Below are positions 27,645-35,121 of a DNA stretch of 64,000 nucleotides, one piece after another; position 1 is the stretch's first letter, and every line of letters starts with the position of its first letter. A program made the translations under genes and the position numbers. Below the pieces are notes generated by a model. It was not told the DNA's origin. It did not search any database and was given only the letters and a program-made list of their open reading frames with translations. This DNA is from VYFG01 sp965248685 (lineage in GTDB: Bacteria > Pseudomonadota > Gammaproteobacteria > Arenicellales > Poriferihabitantaceae): contig CBDFKC010000002.1 in NCBI GenBank assembly GCA_965248685.1, forward strand, positions 1-64,000, given 5' to 3'.

Positions 27645-27674
27645 CGCTAATTTACGCTAGGTATTAAAAATAGA

Positions 27675-30116
27675 ATGAGCGAATCAAACTTACCCGCCCA
27701 GGCAAAAGTTGTCATCGTTGGGGGCGGCATGATGGGCGCCAGTTTGTTGTACCACCTTGCCGAACAAGGATGGACCGACAGCCTGTTAATCGAAAAAGGT
27801 GAGCTAACCTCAGGCTCAACCTGGCATGCGGCTGGACTTTGTCCGAGTTTTATCGCCGACTACAATATGGCTAAAATCCATAATCACGGGACTACGCTTT
27901 ATCCCAAACTCGAAGCGTTAACCGGACAGTATGTAAGCTGGCATGGCTGCGGAGGTATCCGATTTGCCCTAAAACCGGCCGAGGTTGAATGGTTTCAGCG
28001 GGTCGCCAGCGTTGGTAAGCTGATTGGCTTTGAATGCGAGATTATTGATCCCGCCAAGATCAAACAATTGATTCCTTATGCCAACATTGATGGTGTTCTG
28101 GCGGGTGCCTGGACCATAGATGATGGGCACGTTGACCCTGCGGGTGTATGTAATGCCATGGCCAAGGGAGCGCGCCAGTTTGGTGCCAAAGTTGTCAGTA
28201 ACAATCGCGTCCTTGATATTAAACCCAGGCCGTCAGGTGATTGGGAAGTAATTACCGAGCAGGGCAATGTGATCGCCGAACATGTTGTTAACGCGGCAGG
28301 TTGCTACGCCCGGCAGGTAGCTCAAATGGTCGGAACCGACGTTCCAATCACCAACATGAAACACACCTACATCGTTACGGATACAGTCAAGTCTTTCCTC
28401 GAAAATGACCAAGAGATGCCTGTTATTCGCGACCCCTATCCATCCTCTTATTATCGGCAGGAACAGAAATCGGCGCTGATCGGAATCTATGAGATGGCAA
28501 AGTCTGAAGAGTGCTGGACCCATCGGGATGGCTGGCCGGAATGGGACTCTGTTAATGAATTGTTCGATCCGGATTTTGATAACGTAATGCCATACGTGGA
28601 ACGGGTGATGGAGAGAATTCCTATGTGGGGTGATCTTGGTATCAAACGGGTGGTTTGTGGTGCCATACCACACACGCCAGATAGTAATCCCTTTCTTGGC
28701 CCGGCGGCCGGTTTACGCAATTTCTGGCATTGCAATGGCGCTTCCATTGGAATCGCTGCAGGTGCGGGTAGCGGCAAGTATCTGGCTCAGTGGATGATAT
28801 ACGGCGATGCCGAAATTAATATGGCTGGAGTTGATCCACGGCGGTTTAGTGATTTTGCCCCGGGTCGCTACACCAAAATCAAATCCCATGAAGAATACGA
28901 GCATATGTACAAGTTGCATTTGCCTGGTGAAGAACGTCCTGGTGCGCGCAAGCAACGTACTACACCGTTATATGATCTGCTCGAATCCCAAGGTTGCGTA
29001 TTCACTGAGGTAAATGGGTGGGAACGTCCTAAATGGTTCTCACTGGACGGTCGTGAGGAAGATATCGGATTTCGCCATAACAATACCTTTGAAGTTGTTG
29101 CTGCAGAGTGCAAGGCAGTTCGTGATCGGGTAGGAGTTTTGGATTTGTCCAGCTTCGCCAAGTATGACGTCATGGGTGAAGACGCAGAAAAATTTCTCAA
29201 TCGGATTAGCGCTAATAAAATGCCAACCCGAGAAGGCGGTATTACCCTGTCTCACTATTTGTCTCCAGAGGGCAGGTTAAATGGAGAGTCAACCATTACT
29301 CGAATTGGTGACGGACATTATTATATTCTGTCCGGTGCCAATTGTGAGGAGAGGGATTTGTCCATCCTTACTCAGGGAATTATCGCTGGCGAACAGGTTG
29401 AAGTGAACAATATCACCGATGAATGGGGCGTATTAGTTGTGGCTGGTCCACGATCCAGGGAATTGCTGGTGAAAATTACCGATGCAGATTTATCCAATCA
29501 GGGTTTTCGCTGGCTAACTGGTAAGGAAATTACCGTTGCCGGGATTCCGCTGAGGGCGCTCCGGGTAAATTACGCTGGCGAACTGGGTTGGGAATTGCAT
29601 TGTCCGATGGGTCGAATACTGGAAGTTTATGAGGCGGTATGGTCAGCCGGGCAAGAATTTGATATCGCGAATTTTGGTACCTATGCGGTGAATTCATTGC
29701 GTATCGAAAAAGCTTATAAAGGCTGGGGCGCAGAATTAACCAATGAGATTTCTCCGGTGGAGTCCGGGGTAGAGCGTTTCTTTAACGAAAACAAGGGGGA
29801 TTTTATTGGTCGAGATGCAACCCTTAAAATTCGTGCAGAGGGACCGAAAATCAAAATTGTATATGTCGAAGTTGAAACGGGCGATAACGATATCGTAGGA
29901 GGAGAACCATTGTTGGATGGTGACAAAGTTATTGGTATAACAACTTCAGGAGGTTTTGGCCACTATACCGGCAAGAGTCTCGGTTTCGGTTATGTTGACG
30001 CAGCCTATGCTGATCCTGAAAATTCCTTTGACGTCGAGTTACTCGGACAACGTCGCAAGGTTTCGGTCATCAGTGATCCGGTTTGGGATCCTGAGTCACA
30101 ACGATCCAGGGCATAG
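27675..30116 (+). CDS. Dimethylglycine/sarcosine dehydrogenase-type flavoprotein with GcvT domain
   Basis: An 813-residue two-part enzyme. The N-terminal half is a DAO-type FAD domain (VVIVGGGMMGASLLYHLAEQG). Its ELTSGSTWHAAGL motif contains the histidine to which FAD is covalently bound in dimethylglycine dehydrogenase. The C-terminal half (from about 445) is a GcvT-like folate domain with DVMGEDAEKFLNRISANKMP, ALRVNYAGELGWELHCPMG and TSGGFGHYTGKSLGFGYV. Such enzymes oxidise N-methyl groups and hand the formaldehyde-level carbon to tetrahydrofolate. It is in an apparent operon with the MttB-like gene before it and the cupin gene after it. Confidence 0.9.
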   Translation: MSESNLPAQAKVVIVGGGMMGASLLYHLAEQGWTDSLLIEKGELTSGSTWHAAGLCPSFIADYNMAKIHNHGTTLYPKLEALTGQYVSWHGCGGIRFALKPAEVEWFQRVASVGKLIGFECEIIDPAKIKQLIPYANIDGVLAGAWTIDDGHVDPAGVCNAMAKGARQFGAKVVSNNRVLDIKPRPSGDWEVITEQGNVIAEHVVNAAGCYARQVAQMVGTDVPITNMKHTYIVTDTVKSFLENDQEMPVIRDPYPSSYYRQEQKSALIGIYEMAKSEECWTHRDGWPEWDSVNELFDPDFDNVMPYVERVMERIPMWGDLGIKRVVCGAIPHTPDSNPFLGPAAGLRNFWHCNGASIGIAAGAGSGKYLAQWMIYGDAEINMAGVDPRRFSDFAPGRYTKIKSHEEYEHMYKLHLPGEERPGARKQRTTPLYDLLESQGCVFTEVNGWERPKWFSLDGREEDIGFRHNNTFEVVAAECKAVRDRVGVLDLSSFAKYDVMGEDAEKFLNRISANKMPTREGGITLSHYLSPEGRLNGESTITRIGDGHYYILSGANCEERDLSILTQGIIAGEQVEVNNITDEWGVLVVAGPRSRELLVKITDADLSNQGFRWLTGKEITVAGIPLRALRVNYAGELGWELHCPMGRILEVYEAVWSAGQEFDIANFGTYAVNSLRIEKAYKGWGAELTNEISPVESGVERFFNENKGDFIGRDATLKIRAEGPKIKIVYVEVETGDNDIVGGEPLLDGDKVIGITTSGGFGHYTGKSLGFGYVDAAYADPENSFDVELLGQRRKVSVISDPVWDPESQRSRA

Positions 30117-30124
30117 TTTCCGGT

Positions 30125-30484
30125 TTGGGAGAACTATTTACCAATCGCCAGCCTGGCAAGGCTTTGAATCTGCCGACGGCGGGTTCCGCTGTTGCCCATG
30201 GTGAAGGGCAGGAGTGGCAGGATAGTGGCAGCGAAGGTTTTTGGATCAAGCCATTGCTGGAACAAGATGCACCAGCTTTAAAAACCTGGCTGATGAAGGT
30301 GGATCCTGGTGCGTATTCGCCGCTACACGCTCACCAAGAGATTGAGCAAATCTATGTATTGGAAGGAAGTTTTTTTGATCAGGATCACACCTATGGAGCA
30401 GGTGATTTTATCGTTCGAGCGCCAGGAGCCATGCATACCGCTGGTAGTAAAGACGGCGCAGTTGTCCTGCTGTTCTATTCATAA
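30125..30484 (+). CDS. Small cupin protein
   Basis: A 119-residue single-domain cupin with motif 1 SPLHAHQEIEQIYVLEGSF (H, H, E, E ligands) and motif 2 GDFIVRAPGAMHTAGS (terminal H ligand), so metal binding is likely. The start is TTG at 30125, eight bases after the flavoprotein gene; no ATG precedes the conserved part. Position suggests a helper or small-molecule enzyme in the methylamine cluster. The exact role is unknown. Confidence 0.75.
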   Translation: MGELFTNRQPGKALNLPTAGSAVAHGEGQEWQDSGSEGFWIKPLLEQDAPALKTWLMKVDPGAYSPLHAHQEIEQIYVLEGSFFDQDHTYGAGDFIVRAPGAMHTAGSKDGAVVLLFYS

Positions 30485-30542
30485 TATCAAACTGATGTAA
30501 TGTTGGTTTCGCAGTTGAAAAGAATTTACAGTTAAATATTCG

Positions 30543-31163
30543 ATGAAAAACTCTCCCAGGGTAGATGCGTTACTGTTTGATCTCGGAGGTGTAGTTATTG
30601 ACATTGATTTTGACCGAGCATTTCGTATCTGGGAACCCTATTCAACGCTTACTTTTGCGGAAATAAAGTCACACTACCTAATGGATCGGGCGTATCAGCG
30701 ACATGAACGAGGAGAAATTAGTGGATCTACTTATTTTGATTATCTAAGAAAGCATTTAGACCTGGATGCCAGTGACGTGGAAATAGAAGTCGGATGGAAT
30801 GCAATTTTTGTGGGAGAGATAGAGCAAACCGTCAAGCAAATTCGGCAGATTAAGCAGCAAATTCCCTGTTTCGCTTTTTCCAATTCAAATTCAACCCATC
30901 AGGCCAAATGGATGATCGATTATGCCGACCTGGTTGGTCTGTTTGAGCGGATTTTTGTGTCTTCAGACATGGGGCTAAGAAAACCCGAGAAGGCTGCATT
31001 TGACGCCATATCAGAGGCAATTGAAATCCCCCATTCGGCGGTCCTATTCTTTGATGATATGTTAGAGAACGTTGAGGGCGCACGAAATGCAGGGCTGCAA
31101 GGGGTTCACGTTCGATCTCCTGCTGACGTGAATGAGGCATTGCAGGGTTTAGACTTATCCTGA
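30543..31163 (+). CDS. HAD-superfamily hydrolase
   Basis: A 206-residue HAD hydrolase. The nucleophile motif is LLFDLGGVVIDIDFD (residues 10-24), and motif IV is VLFFDDMLENVEGARNAG. The intermediate lysine lies in DMGLRKPEKAAFDAI and the cap domain is small and helical. It resembles the YihX/epoxide-hydrolase-like group of sugar-phosphate phosphatases, but the substrate cannot be assigned. It follows the cupin gene by 58 bases and may or may not belong to the methylamine cluster. Confidence 0.85.
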   Translation: MKNSPRVDALLFDLGGVVIDIDFDRAFRIWEPYSTLTFAEIKSHYLMDRAYQRHERGEISGSTYFDYLRKHLDLDASDVEIEVGWNAIFVGEIEQTVKQIRQIKQQIPCFAFSNSNSTHQAKWMIDYADLVGLFERIFVSSDMGLRKPEKAAFDAISEAIEIPHSAVLFFDDMLENVEGARNAGLQGVHVRSPADVNEALQGLDLS

Positions 31164-31215
31164 ATGGTTAATTGATGGCAAAACTCAACATGCCAGGAAT
31201 AATCATCTGGGGGAT

Positions 31216-32040
31216 TTATTTTTCACCGACGATATAAACAATCCAGCTGGGATCGTCTTCGCCCCGGTTGGTCGGGAAGTATTCACCATTTCCCTCACCG
31301 GTTTTCGGATCAGTGCCTTCCCAATAAACCTGAACCTTGCTGAACCCCGCCTGTTTGAGTAATTCCTGTAACTCGGGCAGTGTCCAAAGACGCCAGTCAT
31401 AAGTAAACGCTTTTTTCAACCAGGATTTGTCCTTAAAGCGGAAATGAATGTGGCACAGAATATCGGCGGTTATCGGGTTATATTTACTTTGATGCCAATA
31501 GTAATCGAAGTTTTCGTTTTTGGTTTTTTCCTTTAGTTTTTTGGTCGATTCATGGCCGCCATATGCATCAATAAAAAATATTCCGCCATCTGCCAAACCT
31601 TTATGCGCCTGGGCAAAGTAATGACGTAGTGCATCCCGGCTTTTGAATAACTGATAGCTGAAGTTCATCGCCAGAACGATATCTGCCGGATCGCATTTTG
31701 CCTTCAAAACATCCTGATTGGTCAGATTAATCCGCTGCTGTTGCTCTGGCGTCAGCCTGGATACTTTATTTTTTATGCCCCAGTCCAGAACCTCCTGATC
31801 CAGATCCAGGCCGATTGCGCGGTTATCGGAACGTCGCCGAACCCATTCGCAACTGGTGTTGCCTGTACCGCAAAAATCTTCCCTTAAATACGTTGCCTTG
31901 ACACCTCGAAGTTTCTCATAGGTATCCTCCACCATATCGATCTCCGATTCTACACACTGGACCGCCAGTTCATAATATTCATGCCGGTCTGCAGTGAAGG
32001 CAATGGTGCCTTCCCGAGGTTGTTTATTTTTTTTTGCCAT
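31216..32040 (-). CDS. Class I SAM-dependent methyltransferase
   Basis: A 274-residue methyltransferase of unknown target. Motif I is unusual (YLREDFCGTGNTSCEWVRRR, with acidic residue D and GTGN), followed by IGLDLDQEVLDWG (motif II aspartate) and ADIVLAMNFSYQLF. The C-terminal half contains FFIDAYGGHESTKKLKEKTK and a positively charged stretch. It is convergent with the HAD gene and divergent from sixA, with 63 bases between the starts. Confidence 0.85.
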   Translation of the reverse strand: MAKKNKQPREGTIAFTADRHEYYELAVQCVESEIDMVEDTYEKLRGVKATYLREDFCGTGNTSCEWVRRRSDNRAIGLDLDQEVLDWGIKNKVSRLTPEQQQRINLTNQDVLKAKCDPADIVLAMNFSYQLFKSRDALRHYFAQAHKGLADGGIFFIDAYGGHESTKKLKEKTKNENFDYYWHQSKYNPITADILCHIHFRFKDKSWLKKAFTYDWRLWTLPELQELLKQAGFSKVQVYWEGTDPKTGEGNGEYFPTNRGEDDPSWIVYIVGEK

Positions 32041-32103
32041 CAGCCATTAACGAACATGTGAGGGGGTAGAATAGTGGCCGTATTGTACTGATTGAGATTA
32101 TCC

Positions 32104-32604
32104 ATGGCGACCAGACGACTGATCCTGTTGCGACACGCAAAATCTGATTGGCAAAGCGCCGCCGCTACAGATTTTGAAAGACCATTAAATCCCCGGGGCA
32201 GGCGGGACGCACCCAGGGTTGGAAGGTGGCTGCATTTTAATCATCTTAAGCCTGATGTGATTTGCTGCTCGAGCGCGGCCCGAACCAGGGAAACCTTGCA
32301 GTTGGTCTCAACCGAGTTAGATATATCGGCATCGGAAGTTTTATTTCTTGGCGATCTTTATCATGCGACCGAGAATGAAGTTGTCCAAATCGCCGAGCAG
32401 CACCTGGAAAAAAATCAAACCGTTATGATGATCGGGCACAACCCGGGGTTTGAGCTTACCGTTATGCACTACTATCCGGAAGTGTCCATCCCGCAAGATG
32501 GAAAGTTGATGACTACCTGCTGCGTAGCAGTTCTCGATTTTGTAGGAGAACGATCGGATCTGGGCGGTGACGGCGAATTGATTCATTTACGCCGACCAGA
32601 CTAA
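32104..32604 (+). CDS. sixA: Phosphohistidine phosphatase SixA
   Basis: SixA is a small histidine phosphatase. In E. coli it removes phosphate from the HPt domain of ArcB and from NPr. The 166-residue protein starts MATRRLILLRHAKSDWQS with the catalytic RH motif. The second catalytic histidine is in MIGHNPGFELTV, and SSAARTRETLQL carries the conserved arginine. The ATG at 32104 gives the family start; an in-frame codon at 32092 adds four residues. Confidence 0.92.
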   Translation: MATRRLILLRHAKSDWQSAAATDFERPLNPRGRRDAPRVGRWLHFNHLKPDVICCSSAARTRETLQLVSTELDISASEVLFLGDLYHATENEVVQIAEQHLEKNQTVMMIGHNPGFELTVMHYYPEVSIPQDGKLMTTCCVAVLDFVGERSDLGGDGELIHLRRPD

Positions 32605-32799
32605 AGCAGGTTAACGACTCTGTGATGTCCTATTCAGGTCGAGCTTTAACCTTTTCAATATTTTATCGTCAATATCCCATGTTGATCCTCAGATAATGCT
32701 CGTAACATACATCTATTTTGTTGATTTAATTGAGTAAATATTAATTCAGTGGTGTGCGGTTCAGAGACAGGCTGTGAGATAATTAATCCTGCTTAGCGG
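32605..32799 (+). other. Intergenic region before the recA promoter
   Basis: No ORF is seen between sixA and the recA promoter region. The stretch is AT-rich, especially 32700-32755, and may contain upstream promoter sequences. No terminator for sixA is evident. Confidence 0.4.
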
Positions 32800-32847
32800 T
32801 TGTAATCAATCTTCAACACTGATATGTTCTCAAATTAGAGAACATAT
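32800..32847 (+). promoter_or_regulatory. recA promoter with overlapping palindromic operator (SOS candidate)
   Basis: A possible -35 TTGTAA (32800-32805) and -10 TATGTT (32823-32828) are 17 bases apart. The -10 lies inside a perfect palindrome with 10-bp arms, ATATGTTCTC-N6-GAGAACATAT (32822-32847). A repressor bound there would block the promoter, as LexA does at recA. It is not the enteric LexA box (CTGT-N8-ACAG). The recA ATG is 69 bases downstream. Confidence 0.65.
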
Positions 32848-32916
32848 GAAGTAGCATTCCAGAAACGCTGCAGCCCGTTCTACATTCCGAAACAACATTA
32901 AAGAGTACTGACTATA

Positions 32917-33975
32917 ATGGACGAAAATAAGCGAAAAGCGCTGGATGCAGCGTTAGGTCAAATTGACCGCCAGTTCGGCAAAGGATCTGTCATGCGATTG
33001 GGAGATTCAACTGTTGCCCAGGACATAAGAGTATATTCGACTGGCTCACTCGGTCTGGATATTGCGCTGGGAATTGGTGGCCTGCCAAGAGGGCGAGTAA
33101 TCGAGATTTACGGGCCGGAGTCCTCGGGGAAAACTACCCTGACACTGTCGGTAATCGCCGAGGCACAAAAAACCGGCGGAACTGCTGCATTTATCGATGC
33201 TGAGCATGCTCTGGATCCATCTTATGCCGAGCGTCTCGGAGTGAACATTGATGAGCTACTGGTTTCGCAACCCGATACGGGGGAACAGGCTCTTGAGATT
33301 GCGGATATGTTGGTACGATCTGCCGCGGTGGACGTAATTATCGTTGATTCGGTGGCTGCATTAACCCCTAAAGCAGAAATTGAAGGCGAGATGGGAGATC
33401 ATCATGTTGGGCTACAGGCCAGACTGATGTCCCAGGCATTGAGAAAACTGACTGCGAACATCAAAAAGTCCAATACTATGGTGATCTTTATCAACCAGAT
33501 CAGGATGAAAATTGGGATCATGTTTGGTAATCCTGAAACGACTACCGGAGGCAATGCGCTGAAATTTTATTCATCGGTTCGACTGGATATCCGAAGAATA
33601 GGCGCGATCAAGAAGGGCGACGAAGTACTTGGTAATCAGACCCGGGTCAAGGTAATCAAGAATAAAGTTGCTCCGCCGTTTAAACAAACGGAATTTGATA
33701 TCCTCTACAACGAAGGTGTCTCGAAGCAGGGAGAGTTGATCGATCTTGGTGTTGAAGTTGGCGTGGTCGAAAAATCGGGTGCCTGGTATAGCTATGGAAA
33801 AGACCGCATTGGTCAGGGACGCGATAATGTACGGGAATTCTTGAAAGAAAATCAGGAGATGGCGGATGAGATTGAACAAATCATTCGCGAGAAAAAGGGC
33901 TTAATTAAAGAGGCTGACGGTGCCACCTTAAAAGCTGTTAAAGACTTGCCACCGGACTCGGCTATTCAGGCCTAA
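32917..33975 (+). CDS. recA: DNA recombinase RecA
   Basis: RecA forms filaments on single-stranded DNA, performs strand exchange and triggers LexA self-cleavage. The 352-residue protein has Walker A GPESSGKTT (residues 66-74), Walker B VIIVDSVAAL, the DNA-binding loop L1 region EGEMGDHHVGLQARLMSQAL and L2 with NQIRMKIGIMFGNPETTTGG. The ATG at 32917 gives MDENKRKALDAALGQIDRQFGKG. A perfect palindrome overlaps its likely promoter, and a hairpin terminator follows before recX. Confidence 0.99.
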   Translation: MDENKRKALDAALGQIDRQFGKGSVMRLGDSTVAQDIRVYSTGSLGLDIALGIGGLPRGRVIEIYGPESSGKTTLTLSVIAEAQKTGGTAAFIDAEHALDPSYAERLGVNIDELLVSQPDTGEQALEIADMLVRSAAVDVIIVDSVAALTPKAEIEGEMGDHHVGLQARLMSQALRKLTANIKKSNTMVIFINQIRMKIGIMFGNPETTTGGNALKFYSSVRLDIRRIGAIKKGDEVLGNQTRVKVIKNKVAPPFKQTEFDILYNEGVSKQGELIDLGVEVGVVEKSGAWYSYGKDRIGQGRDNVREFLKENQEMADEIEQIIREKKGLIKEADGATLKAVKDLPPDSAIQA

Positions 33976-34023
33976 TCGGTAATAAAATGTTTTGGCAATG
34001 TATTTGGGTTGGGATGAGTAATA

Positions 34024-34067
34024 TGGAGGACCAACAGTCATCAGGTCCTCCACATTGACGTTTTTTT
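34024..34067 (+). terminator. Hairpin terminator between recA and recX
   Basis: A perfect 9-bp stem TGGAGGACC (34024-34032) and GGTCCTCCA (34044-34052) encloses an 11-base loop. A run of seven T residues follows at 34061-34067, eight bases after the stem. It probably limits recX readthrough from recA, as in E. coli. Confidence 0.65.
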
Positions 34068-34167
34068 CAAAACAGTCATGACTACTGACATCCATAGGGT
34101 CTAAGGTTCGTGACGCTTAACACTCTTGGCTGTTTAGCTACTCCAGGAATTTATTTCCAATTAGCAT

Positions 34168-34650
34168 ATGAATGACATGGAGTTACTCGGTTCCGAATTG
34201 GACATCGTGGAGCGTAAAAAAGACTATCTCAAATTGCAGGATAAGGCTTATGAATACCTCGCCCGGCGTGAACACAGCAGGTTTGAGCTAAGTTGCAAAC
34301 TGGACAGGTTTGACCAGTTTGGGCAGGCCGATCAGGTGTTGGACCAGCTTATGCAGGGCGGCGCGCAATCTGACCAACGATTTGCTGAGCAAATTGGAAG
34401 AGTAAGAATAAGCGCTGGAAAAGGGCCGGTAATTGTTGAGCAGGAATTGAACAAGAATAAAGTCGATCCGATCATTGTGGAAATTGTGATGGAGCAATAT
34501 AAGGATCAATGGCTGGAATTAGCGGAACAGGTACGCCGAAAAAAATTTGGTGAGGCGAGACCAAAAGAGTATCGCGAATGGGCCAGGCAATCCCGGTTCT
34601 TACAGCAACGAGGGTTCACGTCTCGGGAAATATCCGGCTTCAATGGATGA
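34168..34650 (+). CDS. recX: Recombination regulator RecX
   Basis: RecX caps and disassembles RecA filaments. The 160-residue protein is all-helical with the typical repeat features AYEYLARREHSRFELSCKL, RFAEQIGRVRIS and GPVIVEQELNKNKVD. The ATG at 34168 is a plausible start, giving a longer N-terminus than in the shortest members. Position after recA and before alaS supports the assignment. Confidence 0.9.
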   Translation: MNDMELLGSELDIVERKKDYLKLQDKAYEYLARREHSRFELSCKLDRFDQFGQADQVLDQLMQGGAQSDQRFAEQIGRVRISAGKGPVIVEQELNKNKVDPIIVEIVMEQYKDQWLELAEQVRRKKFGEARPKEYREWARQSRFLQQRGFTSREISGFNG

Positions 34651-34841
34651 TCCGAGTATGACCATAATGATCTGAGGTCAGCTAGATTCGATTAGACTGG
34701 TTGCTGGTAAGACCTGGTTACGATTTCGTAGTAAGGATGCTGCGAAGAGAGATTTATGAAACCCATGCTTTCCACTCTTTATTGTTGGCCATAGTTCTCT
34801 GCTTTGGTCATAGCAAAATTGAACTTCTGAACCTATCTGGT
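34651..34841. other. Intergenic region before element copy 2
   Basis: No convincing gene is seen between recX and the inverted-repeat element. A 72-codon frame at 34701-34919 runs into the element, has no ribosome binding site and shows no known motif. Confidence 0.4.
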
Positions 34842-35020
34842 CTAGCCCGAATATTTCATAAAGGCGGACACACTCTTTCACATGTTACTGGCAATTCAAC
34901 AATTTCAATTTCGTTTTAGCTGTTTTCATGGAAAAACACGTTTGTCCTTCTGGATTTGGACCAAACCTACTTAGTCAGATTGGTTCTAAACTCCAGACCT
35001 TCATAAAATATCCGGGCCAG
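34842..35020. repeat. MITE-like inverted-repeat element, copy 2
   Basis: The 179-bp copy is inverted relative to the element at 10369-10616. Its left end (34842-34864) equals the right end of copy 1 read on the other strand. Its right end (34998-35020) matches the left end of copy 1 with a few changes. Both copies share an inner block around AAATCCAGAAGGACAAA (here 34941-34957, reverse). Copy 2 lacks a 72-base internal segment, the one with the two hairpins. It lies between recX and alaS. Confidence 0.8.
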
Positions 35021-35121
35021 CCGGACAATCCATGATTCCGGTTATTTATGTGCAAAACTGTTAAACCCAATTCTATGGGAACTTTGGTATTATCCCGTGC
35101 CTGTTTTTGCTAGCCACAGAT

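Noticed and set aside
32760..32916. Canonical enteric LexA box before recA
   Set aside because: No CTGT-N8-ACAG match was found in the recA upstream region; only the GTTCTC/GAGAAC dyad is present.
34701..34919. 72-residue plus-strand ORF after recX
   Set aside because: No ribosome binding site, no motif, and it runs into the inverted-repeat element.
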